From: Qaidamihabitans albus
GTDB taxonomy: Bacteria; Actinomycetota; Actinomycetes; Mycobacteriales; Pseudonocardiaceae
DNA length: 64,000 nt
Assembly (NCBI RefSeq): GCF_016464705.1
Contig: NZ_JAEHOB010000017.1
Span: forward strand, 1,126 to 65,125
Direction: 5' to 3'
Every line of letters begins with the position of its first letter. Position 1 is the first letter of the stretch. Under the pieces are notes generated by a model. The model made no database searches. It was not told the DNA's origin and saw nothing but the letters and a program-made list of their open reading frames with translations. Position numbers and translations under genes: made by a program. This document shows positions 24,179 to 33,865 of the stretch, one piece after another.

Positions 24179-25506
24179 CCACCGCGAACCCCACCCCGCC
24201 GACGCAGGCGACGGCCGCGACCGCAGGCCCCCGCGAGATGCGCCGCATCCTCGCCTCCAGTTTTATCGGCACGGCCATCGAGTACTACGACTTCGTCCTC
24301 TACGCCACCGCCGCGAGCATCGTGTTCGACCAGGTGTTCTTCACCGGCGCCGGGGAGGGCGTCGCGCAACTGCTGTCCTTCGGCACCCTCGCGGCCGGCT
24401 ACCTGGCCCGCCCGCTGGGCGGCGTCGTGTTCGGCCACCTCGGCGACCGGCTCGGCCGCAAGTCGATGCTGATCGTCACGCTCGTGCTGATGGGTGCGGC
24501 GAGCGTGCTGATCGGCCTGCTGCCCACCCCGGCGCAGATCGGTGTGGCCGCGCCGCTGCTGCTGGTCACGCTGCGAATCCTGCAGGGCGTCGCCGTGGGC
24601 GGCGAGTGGGGCGGTGCGATGCTGCTGGCGTTCGAGCGCGCCCAGAAGAGCAAACGCGGGTTCGCCGCGTCGTTCGCCTACATGGGGGCACCTGCCGGGG
24701 CGATCGTCGCCACGCTGGTGCTGAGCGCGGCCTCGACCCTGCCCCGCGCGGACTTCCTGGCCTGGGGCTGGCGAATCCCGTTCCTGCTGAGCGCCGTCCT
24801 GGTGCTGGTCGGTCTGGTGATCCGGCTGAAGGTGGCGGAGTCGGCTGTGTTCACCGAGGTCGCCGGGCAGGCAAGGGCCGCGAGGGCGCCTGTCGTCGAG
24901 GTGTTCACGAGGTACCGGCGCAGCTTCCTGATCTCCGTGGGCACCGGCATCGCGGGCCAGGCGGCGCAGGGCCTGATGGGTGCGTGGGCGATCTCCTACG
25001 CCGTGCGGCAGGCCATCCTTTCGCCCACCTCCGTGCTCAACGTCAAGGCGCTCGCCGGCGTGTGCACCATCGTCATGATCATCGTCGCCGCGCGGCTCAG
25101 CGACCAGATCGGCCGCAAGCGGGTGATGCTCGGCGGGATGGTGGGAGCCGCCGTCCTGGCGTTCCCCATCCTGCACCTGCTCGAGTCCGGGCAGACCTGG
25201 GCGGTGTTCCTGGCGCTGTTCCTCGGACTCAGCGTGGTCCAGGGCTTCACGGCAGGGCCCTACGGCGCGTTCGCGGCCGAGCTGTACCCGACCCGCATCC
25301 GCTACAGCGGTACGTCGATCGGTTACCAGACCGCGTCGACCCTCGGCGCGGGGTTCATGCCGATGCTCGCGACCGGCCTGGTGCTCGCCGCAGGCGGATC
25401 CCTGTGGCTGGTCGCGGTTGCCTGGATCACCCTCTCCGCGATCAGCGCGATCGCCCTGCTCGCCGCCCAGGAGGGCAAGGACAAGGAAATCCGGGAGATC
25501 GGGTAG
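24175..25506 (+). CDS. MHS-family MFS transporter
   Basis: A protein of 443 aa with about 12 transmembrane helices. It has the metabolite:H+ symporter signature IGTAIEYYDFVLYATAA, the cytoplasmic loop GHLGDRLGRK and its second-half repeat DQIGRKRV, and RILQGVAVGGEWGGA. MHS members import carboxylates, shikimate, proline/betaine and aromatic acids with protons. Its ATG overlaps the stop of the MBL-fold hydrolase gene (ATGA), so uptake and hydrolysis are produced together, presumably under the divergent LysR regulator. Confidence 0.95.
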   Translation: MTTANPTPPTQATAATAGPREMRRILASSFIGTAIEYYDFVLYATAASIVFDQVFFTGAGEGVAQLLSFGTLAAGYLARPLGGVVFGHLGDRLGRKSMLIVTLVLMGAASVLIGLLPTPAQIGVAAPLLLVTLRILQGVAVGGEWGGAMLLAFERAQKSKRGFAASFAYMGAPAGAIVATLVLSAASTLPRADFLAWGWRIPFLLSAVLVLVGLVIRLKVAESAVFTEVAGQARAARAPVVEVFTRYRRSFLISVGTGIAGQAAQGLMGAWAISYAVRQAILSPTSVLNVKALAGVCTIVMIIVAARLSDQIGRKRVMLGGMVGAAVLAFPILHLLESGQTWAVFLALFLGLSVVQGFTAGPYGAFAAELYPTRIRYSGTSIGYQTASTLGAGFMPMLATGLVLAAGGSLWLVAVAWITLSAISAIALLAAQEGKDKEIREIG

Positions 25507-25509
25507 CTG

Positions 25510-25967
25510 GTGACCGGCCTCCCGGAGGACACCCGGCCCCGCACGTGGCGGCCTCGGGCGCTGCGTGCGGGGCCTGAGCCCGATCCGCGGTTCACCCTTG
25601 CCAACGAACGAACGTTCCTGGCGTGGGTGCGCACGGCACTCGCCGTCATCGCGGGCGCGGCACCCATGCCGACCACGGACTCCAGCCGGAGCGGACATCG
25701 CTCGCGTGGGAGCCCACCGTGCTCGGCCTCGTGGTCGTCGCGCTGACGGTCGCCCGGCTCGCCCCGGCCGGTTCATGGCACGCCCTGCCGGCCGGTGCCG
25801 GACCGATGGTTTTCCCGGTGGGCCTGCTCGCACTGTCGGCCCGGCGGCACATCCGGCGCGTGAACCGGTTCCGCGCGGGTTCGGTCGAGCCGGGGTTCGT
25901 CGCCAACGTGCTGCTCGTCGCGCACGTCGTCGCGCCGGCGGCTGCCGCGATCGTGTTCCTCGGCTGA
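25510..25967 (+). pseudogene. Fused remnants of two DUF202 membrane proteins
   Basis: The first frame (GTG 25510) gives the start of a YidH/DUF202 protein: [24 protein letters not shown]. The match stops near 25660, before the remaining helices. In the +1 frame a second DUF202 protein of YidG type begins at once: [17 protein letters not shown], then three helices and a stop at 25967. In intact genomes these are two adjacent genes. Here a deletion of about 150-200 nt plus a frame change appears to have joined them. The usual Arg of LAWxRT is Pro in the second copy. Neither half is likely to work. Confidence 0.7.
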
Positions 25968-26042
25968 ACCGGGTCGCGGGGCGGGGCAGCGGTGAGTCCA
26001 CTTTGGACAAGCTGGGGTGAGTGACGGTTAACCAACAGGACC

Positions 26043-26072
26043 TTGACGGCAGATACATCGGATGTCTATCCT
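26043..26072 (+). promoter_or_regulatory. Probable fucosidase promoter with embedded palindrome
   Basis: TTGACG (26043-26048), 18-nt spacer, TATCCT (26067-26072). The spacer contains ACATC-G-GATGT (26055-26065). The word GATACATC recurs at 26052 and 26157. A repressor bound there would block RNA polymerase. The fucosidase start codon is 232 nt downstream. Confidence 0.55.
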
Positions 26073-26138
26073 CGGTCGAACCCAAGTCCGACCGGAGGAT
26101 TGTTCGTGGCGGGTGAATCCGGTTTCGCGTAGTGCCAC

Positions 26139-26150
26139 GGACAATTGTCC
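26139..26150. promoter_or_regulatory. Perfect palindrome upstream of fucosidase
   Basis: GGACAATTGTCC is a perfect 12-bp palindrome in the otherwise gene-free stretch 25968-26303. It is a candidate operator for a LacI- or ROK-type sugar regulator, but no such regulator gene lies nearby. Confidence 0.45.
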
Positions 26151-26303
26151 TGTTCCGATACATCCGACGACTGATCGCCGCGACGAAAGCGGGGCACTGG
26201 GGGAGAGCCGCCGAAACCGGTGATCCGACCAATGAACGGTTCCGGCGGCGGAGAGAAGCCGTCTCCGTCGCCTACTCGGTGTGCTCATGACAAGGGAGTC
26301 GTG

Positions 26304-29300
26304 ATGGCCAACAGACGCTTACGCGGTCGAGCGCCGCGGTTACTGGTGACCACGATGGTGGCGGCCACGGCGCTCGCGGGCACCGTCCTGACCGGAGGCG
26401 GCTCCACCGCCGTCGGCGAGCCGGCCACCGGCGCGAGCGGCGGCGCGAACCGCGACGCCGGGCTGACGCTGTGGTACGACGAACCGGCCACCGACTGGGA
26501 GACCCAGTCGCTGCCGATCGGCAACGGCGCGCTCGGCGCGAACATCTTCGGCGGTGTGCAGAACGAGCTGTTGCAGTTCAACGAGAAGACCCTGTGGACC
26601 GGTGGGCCCGGCTCGCCCGGCTACGACTTCGGCAACTGGCGCACGCCGCGCCCGGGTGCCATCGAGGCGGTGCGGGACCGGATCGACGCCGAAGGCACGG
26701 CCGATCCGGACTGGGTAGCCCGCCAACTCGGCCAGCCCAAGACCGGCTTCGGTGCCTACCAGGTCTTCGGCGACGTCCGGCTCACCCTGCCCGAGCAGCC
26801 GGCCGAGGTCACCGGCTACCGGCGGCACCTCGACATCGCCGAAGCCACCGCCGGCGTCGGCTACACCGCCGACGGCGTGCGGCACAGCCGCGAGTACTTC
26901 GCCTCGGCGCCGGACGACGTGATCGTCGCGCGGCTCTCCGCAGGCCGGCCGGGCGAGGTCGGTTTCACCACCGCGGTCACCGCACCGGACAACCGGTCGA
27001 AGACGGTGACCGCGCGGGACGGCCGGATCACCTTCGCCGGCAGTCTCGACGACAACGAGATGCGTTACGAGTCGCAGATCCAGGTGCTCAACGAGGGTGG
27101 TACACGCACCGACAACGCGGACGGCTCGGTCACCGTCAGCGGTGCGGACGCCGTCACGCTGATCCTCGCCGCCGGCACGGACTACTCCGACGCCTTCCCG
27201 GCCTACCGGACCGGCACCGACCCGCACGACGCGGTCACCCAGCGGGTGGACCGGGCCGTCCGGAAGGGTTTCCCGCGGCTGCGGTCGGCTCACCTCGCCG
27301 ACTACCGGGAGCTGTTCGACCGGGTGAGCCTGGACATCGGCCAGGAGATGCCGGACATGCCGACCGACGACCTGCTGCGTGCCTACCGTGACCCGGCCAC
27401 CCCGGCCGCCCACCGCAAGGCGCTGGAGGCACTGTACTTCCAGTACGGCCGCTACCTGCTGGTCGCCTCGTCGCGGCCCGGCTCGCTGCCGGCGAACCTG
27501 CAGGGCGTGTGGAACAACTCGACCTCCCCGCCGTGGAGTGCCGACTACCACGTCAACATCAACCTGCAGATGAACTACTGGCCCGCGGAGACCACCAACC
27601 TCTCGGAGACGGCCGCGCCGCTGTTCGACTACGTGGACTCCCTCGTACCGCCTGGCGAGGTCACTGCCGAGGAGATGTTCGGCAACCGTGGCTGGGTGGT
27701 GCACAACGAGACCAACCCGTTCGGCTTCACCGGCGTGCACGATTGGGCCACCGCCTTCTGGTTCCCCGAGTCCGGCGCCTGGCTCGCCCAGCACTACTAC
27801 GAGCACTACCTGTTCACCATGGACGTGGACTTCCTGCGTGAGCGGGCTTATCCGATGATGAAGTCGCTTTCCGAGTTCTGGATGGACGAGCTCGTGACCG
27901 ATCCGCGGGACGGAAAGCTGGTGGTGAGCCCGAGCTTCTCGCCGGAGCACGGCCCGTTCACCGCCGGTGCGTCGATGTCCCAGCAGATCGTCTGGGGCCT
28001 GCTGTCCAACACCGTCGCGGCGGCCACGAAGCTGGGCGAGGACGGGTTCGCCAGGCAGGCACAGTCCACACTCGACAAGTTGGACCCTGGTCTGCGGGTC
28101 GGCGAGTGGGGCCAGCTGCAGGAGTGGAAGGAGGACCGGGACGACCCGGACAACGAGCACCGGCACGTGTCGCACCTGTTCGCGCTGCATCCGGGCAACC
28201 AGATCAACCCGGGCGACGACCCCGAGCTGGTCGAGGCCGCCCGGACGTCGCTCACCGCGCGCGGGGACGCCGGCACCGGCTGGAGCAAGGCATGGAAGAT
28301 CAACTTCTGGGCACGGCTGCTCGATGGCAACCACTCGCACACGATGCTGTCCGAGCTGCTCAGGAACAGCACCCTGCCGAACCTGTGGGACACGCACCCG
28401 CCGTTCCAGATCGACGGCAACTTCGGTGCCACCGCCGGTGTCGCGGAGATGCTGCTGCAGAGCCAGAGCGGCGTGGTGGACGTGCTCCCCGCGCTGCCGG
28501 ACTTCTGGGACACCGGCTCGGTCGAGGGCCTGCGCGCCCGCGGCGACGTGACGGTGGACGTGGACTGGGCGGGCGGCGTGCCGACCCGCATCCGGCTCGC
28601 CGCGGGCCGCGGCGGTGCACTGACCGTGGCGAGCGACCTCTTCGAAGGCCGCTACGAGGTGGTGGACGCGGGATCGGGCAGGAAGGTGCCCGTCACGACG
28701 GGCGGCGACCGGATCACCATCGACGCCGAGCGGGGCGCGACGTACGAGGTACGGGCGCTGGCCTCGGTCGCGGTCGAGGCGCCGGATCAGGTCGCCGCCG
28801 CGACCCCGTTCGAGGTGGACGTCACGGTGGCGGCGCGGGGCCGGACCCTACCGGCCGGGCGGCTGGCGCTCGACCTGCCCGGGGGCTGGACCGCGACACC
28901 GGAGGGCCACCGGCTGCTGCCGCTGCGGAAGGGGGAGTCCAGGCGGTTCACCTTCTCGGTCACCCCGGTGGCCGGTGAGCAGGCCGGCCAGGCCGTCCGC
29001 GCGGTACTGACCGGGGACGGCTGGCGGCACACCGGTGTCACGAGGGTGGCGATCGAGCCGTTGCCGCCGTGCGCGGGGCCGTCGCTGGAAGGGCCACTCG
29101 TGGCGTGGGATCCGCAGTCGGGGTCCACAGTCGACGATGGATCGGCGTACCGGCGTGATGCCACCGTGCGGGGAACCGCGAGCTATGACGGTTCGGCGCC
29201 GACCGGGAGCGGCCTGCTGCTGGACGGGCAGTCGTTCCTGCGGACGGAGCCGACCTCGCTGGGCTTCCTGCGCGAGGCGACCTTCGCCGCCGAGGTGAAG

Positions 29301-29705
29301 GTCGACGGGTCCGGGTCGTACCGCCGGTTGTTCGACTGGCAGCCCAGCGGTGACCCCGGCACCGACGGCGTGCTGATCGACCTGACCCCGTCGAACAACG
29401 TGCGGTTCATCGGGGCCGGCAACGGCGTCACCACAGCGGCCACGATGCCCACCGGCCGGTGGGTGGACGTGGTGGTCACCATGACCGGCACCGGCGAGAT
29501 CACCGTCTACCTCGACGGCGAGCGGGCGGGCACCGCCGAGGTGCCGGGCGACGGGATCAACGGTTGTGCCACCCGGGAGCTCCGGTTCGGCGCGGACCAG
29601 GGTGGCGGCCAGCGCCTGGCGGGTGCGGTCGACCGCACGGCGATCCTGCCCGGCGCGCTGGCCCCGGAAGAGGTGCCGAACTGGCGTAGCCACGCGTTCG
29701 GCTGA
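26304..29705 (+). CDS. Secreted GH95 alpha-L-fucosidase with NEW3 and LamG modules
   Basis: A protein of 1133 aa. ATG 26304 is chosen for GGGAG 7 nt upstream and the signal peptide that follows (residues 1-38). The N-terminal beta-sandwich starts with LTLWYDEPATDWETQSLPIGNG. The catalytic (alpha/alpha)6 barrel includes NLQGVWNNSTSPPWSADYH, LQMNYWPAETTNL, WKINFWARLLDGNHS and FQIDGNFGATAGVAEMLLQ. About residue 840 onward there is a NEW3-like domain, then a LamG/concanavalin-type carbohydrate-binding domain (about 950-1110). GH95 enzymes remove alpha-1,2-L-fucose (or L-galactose) with inversion. It would act outside the cell on plant or animal glycans. The enzyme is otherwise complete. Confidence 0.95.
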   Translation: MANRRLRGRAPRLLVTTMVAATALAGTVLTGGGSTAVGEPATGASGGANRDAGLTLWYDEPATDWETQSLPIGNGALGANIFGGVQNELLQFNEKTLWTGGPGSPGYDFGNWRTPRPGAIEAVRDRIDAEGTADPDWVARQLGQPKTGFGAYQVFGDVRLTLPEQPAEVTGYRRHLDIAEATAGVGYTADGVRHSREYFASAPDDVIVARLSAGRPGEVGFTTAVTAPDNRSKTVTARDGRITFAGSLDDNEMRYESQIQVLNEGGTRTDNADGSVTVSGADAVTLILAAGTDYSDAFPAYRTGTDPHDAVTQRVDRAVRKGFPRLRSAHLADYRELFDRVSLDIGQEMPDMPTDDLLRAYRDPATPAAHRKALEALYFQYGRYLLVASSRPGSLPANLQGVWNNSTSPPWSADYHVNINLQMNYWPAETTNLSETAAPLFDYVDSLVPPGEVTAEEMFGNRGWVVHNETNPFGFTGVHDWATAFWFPESGAWLAQHYYEHYLFTMDVDFLRERAYPMMKSLSEFWMDELVTDPRDGKLVVSPSFSPEHGPFTAGASMSQQIVWGLLSNTVAAATKLGEDGFARQAQSTLDKLDPGLRVGEWGQLQEWKEDRDDPDNEHRHVSHLFALHPGNQINPGDDPELVEAARTSLTARGDAGTGWSKAWKINFWARLLDGNHSHTMLSELLRNSTLPNLWDTHPPFQIDGNFGATAGVAEMLLQSQSGVVDVLPALPDFWDTGSVEGLRARGDVTVDVDWAGGVPTRIRLAAGRGGALTVASDLFEGRYEVVDAGSGRKVPVTTGGDRITIDAERGATYEVRALASVAVEAPDQVAAATPFEVDVTVAARGRTLPAGRLALDLPGGWTATPEGHRLLPLRKGESRRFTFSVTPVAGEQAGQAVRAVLTGDGWRHTGVTRVAIEPLPPCAGPSLEGPLVAWDPQSGSTVDDGSAYRRDATVRGTASYDGSAPTGSGLLLDGQSFLRTEPTSLGFLREATFAAEVKVDGSGSYRRLFDWQPSGDPGTDGVLIDLTPSNNVRFIGAGNGVTTAATMPTGRWVDVVVTMTGTGEITVYLDGERAGTAEVPGDGINGCATRELRFGADQGGGQRLAGAVDRTAILPGALAPEEVPNWRSHAFG

Positions 29706-29937
29706 TCGGTGACCGGTCGCGACGCGAGCGTGCTCATCGACTGGCTCGCGGGCAACGCCGACGGGGTCGCCCGCGAACCGGACGATCCCGCCGATCCCCG
29801 GTCATCCGGTGGCACGGGGTGTGGCCAGTGCACACCTCGTGCCACCGGGGGGTGGCGGCAGGCCACCTTGACCGCAGGGCGGCCTGCTCGTGAGGCTGGG
29901 TGGCCACCTGTTCCCAGCGCCGATGCCGAGGAAGCCG

Positions 29938-31203
29938 ATGCGCCCGATCCGATACCTGCTCGCCGCCGCCGTGCTGAGCGCCGCCGTGGCCGGCGTGCTC
30001 GTACCCGGCGGCACGGCCTCCGCGGCCGAGCCGTCCTACCTGACTCGCGAGGCCACCTACACCGGTGTCGCGAACGGCTGGGCGAAGGTGGACCGCTACC
30101 GGGACACCACGGCCGGCTTCCGCGACGAGCAGTACCCGCCGGACGGCCGCGGCGACCAGGACGGGCAGCGCCGGACGTTCTTCGGCGGGGTGGCCCGGCC
30201 GTCGTCGTCGCGCTTCCTGCTCTACTCGGCGCCCGGGTGGAACACGGGCACCAGGACGACGCCCGTGCTGCTCGTGCACGGGGCCAACGACAACCCCGAC
30301 CGCGCGTGGGCGAACCCCGGCGAGTCGGGCGACTTCGGGTGCGGGTCGGCGAGCTGCCCCGGCACCGGCCTGATGCAATACCTCAGCTCACGCGGCCACC
30401 GGGTGTTCGCCATCGGGTTCGCACACAAGCAGGGTGACAACTACCAGCAGGCACAGCAGGTCGGCGACGCCATCGCGATCATCAAGTCCCGTCTCGGCGT
30501 GAGTGCGGTGGACGTCGTCGGCTGGAGCAAGGGCATGATGTCGGCCAGGATGTACGTCGCCTCGGTCCGCCCGGACTGGGGCCGTGCGTATGCCGGTGAC
30601 GTGCGCAGGCTGCTGCTGCTCGGCGGTCCCAACGGTGGCTACGACTACCCGTTCGCGCACGGCTGGGCGCACGACTTCTCGATCTGGCCGGAGTGCGGCG
30701 GCACGATCAACGCGCCGAGCCCGCACACCCGGATGACCTGCTACGGGAGCTACACCCACCACCCGGAGCTCTCCATCACGCCCACCGGCGGCTTCGACAC
30801 CTACCCGGGGCAGCGGCAGATGCTCGCGCGGTGGGACGACGTCTACGGGGTGAACACCACGACCCAGGACTGGTACACCACGTACTACGGCGGGCAGGGC
30901 TTCTACACGGCCGGACCGGGCATTCAGGCCGCGATCGACGCCGGTTCACTCGTGAGCCGCATCCAGTCGGCGCCCACGCCGGCGAGCGTTCCGGTCTACC
31001 TGCTGGCCGGTGGCTCGCCCAGTGTCGTGGGCATCTGGAACGAGACCCGCGGCCCGAGCGACGGCGTGGTGTTCGTGTCGAGCGCGCTCGACACGGCAGG
31101 CATCGGCAGGGTCGGCGCGACCACGCTGGTGGGCTCGGCGAACCACCTGCAACTCGGCTGGGCGCCCTCGGTGATGCGGACCGTGGCGAGCTGGCTGTCC
31201 TGA
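29938..31203 (+). CDS. Secreted alpha/beta hydrolase (lipase-like)
   Basis: A protein of 421 aa from ATG 29938 (AGGAAG just upstream; ATG 29923 is the alternative). The signal peptide ends at ASAAEP. Landmarks are LLVHGANDNPDRAW (oxyanion strand), VDVVGWSKGMMSAR (nucleophile Ser in GWSKG) and LGWAPSVMR at the end with a preceding NHL that may give the catalytic His. Four Cys (SASC, ECGG, TCYG) suggest disulfides. Similar actinomycete proteins are annotated as lipases or esterases. It is followed after 12 nt by another alpha/beta hydrolase, so the two form a small operon. Confidence 0.82.
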   Translation: MRPIRYLLAAAVLSAAVAGVLVPGGTASAAEPSYLTREATYTGVANGWAKVDRYRDTTAGFRDEQYPPDGRGDQDGQRRTFFGGVARPSSSRFLLYSAPGWNTGTRTTPVLLVHGANDNPDRAWANPGESGDFGCGSASCPGTGLMQYLSSRGHRVFAIGFAHKQGDNYQQAQQVGDAIAIIKSRLGVSAVDVVGWSKGMMSARMYVASVRPDWGRAYAGDVRRLLLLGGPNGGYDYPFAHGWAHDFSIWPECGGTINAPSPHTRMTCYGSYTHHPELSITPTGGFDTYPGQRQMLARWDDVYGVNTTTQDWYTTYYGGQGFYTAGPGIQAAIDAGSLVSRIQSAPTPASVPVYLLAGGSPSVVGIWNETRGPSDGVVFVSSALDTAGIGRVGATTLVGSANHLQLGWAPSVMRTVASWLS

Positions 31204-31215
31204 AAGGACTGAGTA

Positions 31216-32268
31216 ATGGACCACCTGCTCGGCGGGATCACCGCCCGTTCCGTCGCCACCCACCGGCTCACCGTCAACGTTCTCGAGGCCGAAGGACGCT
31301 CCGGCACGCCCGTCGTCTTCGTGCACGGCAACGTGTCGTCCAGCCTCTTCTGGCAGCAGGCGATGCTGGACCTGCGCGCGGGCTACCGGCCGCTCGCGGT
31401 GGACCTGCGCGGGTTCGGCGGCACCGACCCGGAACCCGTCGACGCGACCAGGGGCGTGCGCGACTACTCCGACGACCTCGCGGCCGTGCTGACGGTGCTC
31501 GGCCTGGAACCCGCGCACCTGGTCGGCTGGAGCCTTGGCGGCGGCGTCGTGCTGCAACTGCTGCGGGACCGCACGGAGCTGGTGCGCACGGTGACTCTGG
31601 TGAACCCGGTCTCGCCGTACGGGTTCGGCGGAACCCGCGGCGTGGAGGGCGAGCTGACCGACGAGGCGGGTGCCGGCTCCGGCGCAGGGACGGCGAACCC
31701 GGACTTCGTCCGGCTGCTGTCTGCGGGTGAGCGGTCGGCAGACTCACCGCTCTCGCCACGGCAGGTACTGCTCTCCTTCTATGTCAGGCCACCCTGTCAG
31801 CCGGAGCTCACGGACACGTTCGTGGAGTCGATGCTGAGCACCCGCATCGGCGAAGAGCACTATCCCGGAAACCTCGTGCAGACCGACGCGTGGCCGGGTG
31901 TCGCGCCCGGCGACTCCGGTGTGCTCAACGCCATCGCACCCAGCCACTTCCGGCTCGACGACCTGCACCGGATCACTCCGAAGCCGCCGATCCTGTGGAT
32001 AAGGGGCGCCGAGGACCAGATCGTCTCGGACACCTCCATGTTCGACCTCGCCTACCTCGGCTCGATCGGTGCCGTGCCTGGCTGGCCGGGTGAGGCCACA
32101 CACCCGCCGCAGCCGATGGTCGCCCAGACCCGCGCCGTGCTGGATCGCTACGTGGCGGCCGGTGGTCGATGCCACGAGGTGGTCGTCGCCGGCGCCGGGC
32201 ACAGTCCGCACATCGAGCGCCCGGCCGAGTTCAGCGCGGCGGTGCGGGACTTCCTCGCCAAGGGATAG
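31216..32268 (+). CDS. Alpha/beta hydrolase (cytosolic)
   Basis: A protein of 350 aa; AAAGGA lies before the ATG. It is a classic alpha/beta hydrolase: VVFVHGNVSSSLFW, the nucleophile elbow GWSLGGG, a late Asp in WIRGAEDQIV and the catalytic His in VAGAGHSPHIE. An insert of about 60 residues (LTDEAGAGSGAG...) follows the nucleophile. It lacks a signal peptide, so it may process products of the secreted hydrolase encoded 12 nt upstream. It belongs to the haloalkane dehalogenase/esterase superfamily; the substrate is unknown. Confidence 0.88.
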   Translation: MDHLLGGITARSVATHRLTVNVLEAEGRSGTPVVFVHGNVSSSLFWQQAMLDLRAGYRPLAVDLRGFGGTDPEPVDATRGVRDYSDDLAAVLTVLGLEPAHLVGWSLGGGVVLQLLRDRTELVRTVTLVNPVSPYGFGGTRGVEGELTDEAGAGSGAGTANPDFVRLLSAGERSADSPLSPRQVLLSFYVRPPCQPELTDTFVESMLSTRIGEEHYPGNLVQTDAWPGVAPGDSGVLNAIAPSHFRLDDLHRITPKPPILWIRGAEDQIVSDTSMFDLAYLGSIGAVPGWPGEATHPPQPMVAQTRAVLDRYVAAGGRCHEVVVAGAGHSPHIERPAEFSAAVRDFLAKG

Positions 32269-32308
32269 GGTCTCCTGCGCGCCGTCCGCCCCGCACCACC
32301 CGGTGAGG

Positions 32309-32696
32309 TCAGCCGATTCTTCCCACGCCCGCACCGCCACGCACGATCGACCTGACGTTGCCGGCGGGGTCCAGCGAGTAGGAGTAGGGGATGCCGTTCA
32401 CGCTGCCGCCCTGCTCGCCGCTGCCCGAGTTCACGAAGTGGTTGTTCCTGGCGACCAGTGAGCCGGCAGGCGAGCTGCCCTCGCCGCGGTGGAACGGATC
32501 CCGGGTGTTCTCGAAGTAGTTGCCCTCGACAAGAACGCCCGCCTCCGTTGTGGATGCTACGCCATAGCTGGTGACGCCGCCGTAGTAGTTGTTGTAGACG
32601 TGTACCGGATTACCGAAGCGCACCCGCGGGTGCCGCTGGTTGGTGCCGTCGAACCAGTTGTGGTGATAGCTCACGCGCAGGCGGCCGCGGTCCTGG
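32309..32696 (-). pseudogene. Pectate lyase (PL1), C-terminal fragment
   Basis: Only about the last 125 residues survive, from GRLRVSYHHNWFDG through RHPRVRFGNPVHVYNNYYGG to the stop at 32309. The matching N-terminal two thirds, including the signal peptide, are missing. At about 32696 the reading jumps to an unrelated transporter on the other strand. The retained part holds the conserved RHPRVRFG block of PL1 lyases, which normally split polygalacturonate by beta-elimination. It has no start codon of its own and should be silent. Confidence 0.85.
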
Positions 32697-33865
32697 CCGC
32701 CCGCCCTCAGCCCTGCCGCGGGCACGCTGGCGGCGTTCGCGACCTTCGGCGTCGCCTTCGTGGCGCGCCCGTTCGGCGGTGTCGTCTTCGGCCACTTCGG
32801 CGACCGGATCGGCCGCAAGAAGATACTGGTCCTGTCGCTGCTGATGATGGGATGCGGCACGGTCGCCATCGGACTACTGCCGACCTACGACCAAGTCGGG
32901 ATCATCGCGCCCGCCCTGCTCGTGCTGGCCCGGTTGGTGCAGGGATTCGCCGTCGGTGGCGAATGGGGAGGCGCCGTGCTGATGGCCGTCGAGCACGCTC
33001 CGCCAGGGCGGCGGGCGTTCTACGGCAGCTGGCCGCAGGCGGGTGTGCCTGCGGGCATGGTGCTCTCGACTGCCGCGTTCTTTCTGGTCGGGCAACTGCC
33101 GGAGGAGCAGTTCCAGGCGTGGGGATGGCGACTGCCGTTCCTGGCCAGCGTCGCTCTGCTAGCCGTCGGGCTCTACATCCGAGTGCAGGTGGTCGAGTCT
33201 CCGGACTTCCGCAGCGTTCGCGAGTCGAAGTCGTTGTCGGCGTTCCCGCTGGCCGAGGTCCTGCGCGGGGCGAGGCGCCCGCTCGTGGTCGGCATCTGCA
33301 CACAGGCCGCCGCTTTCGTCCCGTTCTACCTGGTGGCCGTGTTCGTGCTCTCCTACGGCCCGCAACATCTGGGGATCTCACGTGACGTGATCCTGTTGTC
33401 GATCATCGCGGCGTTCGTGCTGGACCTGTTCACCATCCCGGCGGCCGCGGTGCTCGCCGACCGATTCGGCAGGCGGCGGATGCTACTGGCCGGATCGGTG
33501 TACATGGCCGCGATCGCCTTCCCTTACTTCTGGCTCTTCGACAGCGGCTCACCGTGGCTGATCCTGATCGCGATGGTCCTGGCGATCCCGATCGGCCACG
33601 CCGTGACCTACAGCGCGGTCGCCGGTTACCTGGCGGAGCTCTTCCCCGCCAACTGCGCTACACCGGGACATCGGTGACCTACCAGATCGGCGGCGCACTC
33701 GCAGGCGGCACCGCCCCGTTTCTCGCAGCCACCATGTTCGCCGCCGTGGGCGAGTCGTGGGTGCTCGCGCTCTACATCGTCGGCGGCTGCGCGATCACCT
33801 TCCTCGCGCTGCTCACCGCGAAGACAGCATCGTCGGTCAACACTACCTCGGAGGAGAGTCGATGA
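32696..33865 (+). pseudogene. MHS-family transporter, 5'-truncated and frameshifted
   Basis: Homology begins abruptly at ALSPAAGTLAAFATFGVAFVA, so the first two membrane helices and the start codon are missing. The body is well preserved (GHFGDRIGRK, LARLVQGFAVGGEWGGA, ADRFGRRRM). At about 33647 one base is missing: AELFPA continues one frame over as LRYTGTSVTYQIGGALAGG to a stop at 33865. That stop overlaps the ATG of the alcohol dehydrogenase gene (ATGA), showing that the transporter was once the first gene of that operon. Confidence 0.88.

Noticed and set aside
24094-26232. Long minus-strand frame over the MHS transporter
   Set aside because: Arg/Gly/Asp-rich nonsense with no homology; the opposite strand encodes a clear membrane transporter.
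26340-28397. 685-codon minus-strand frame inside the fucosidase gene
   Set aside because: Shadow of GH95 coding sequence; no start signal and no domain.
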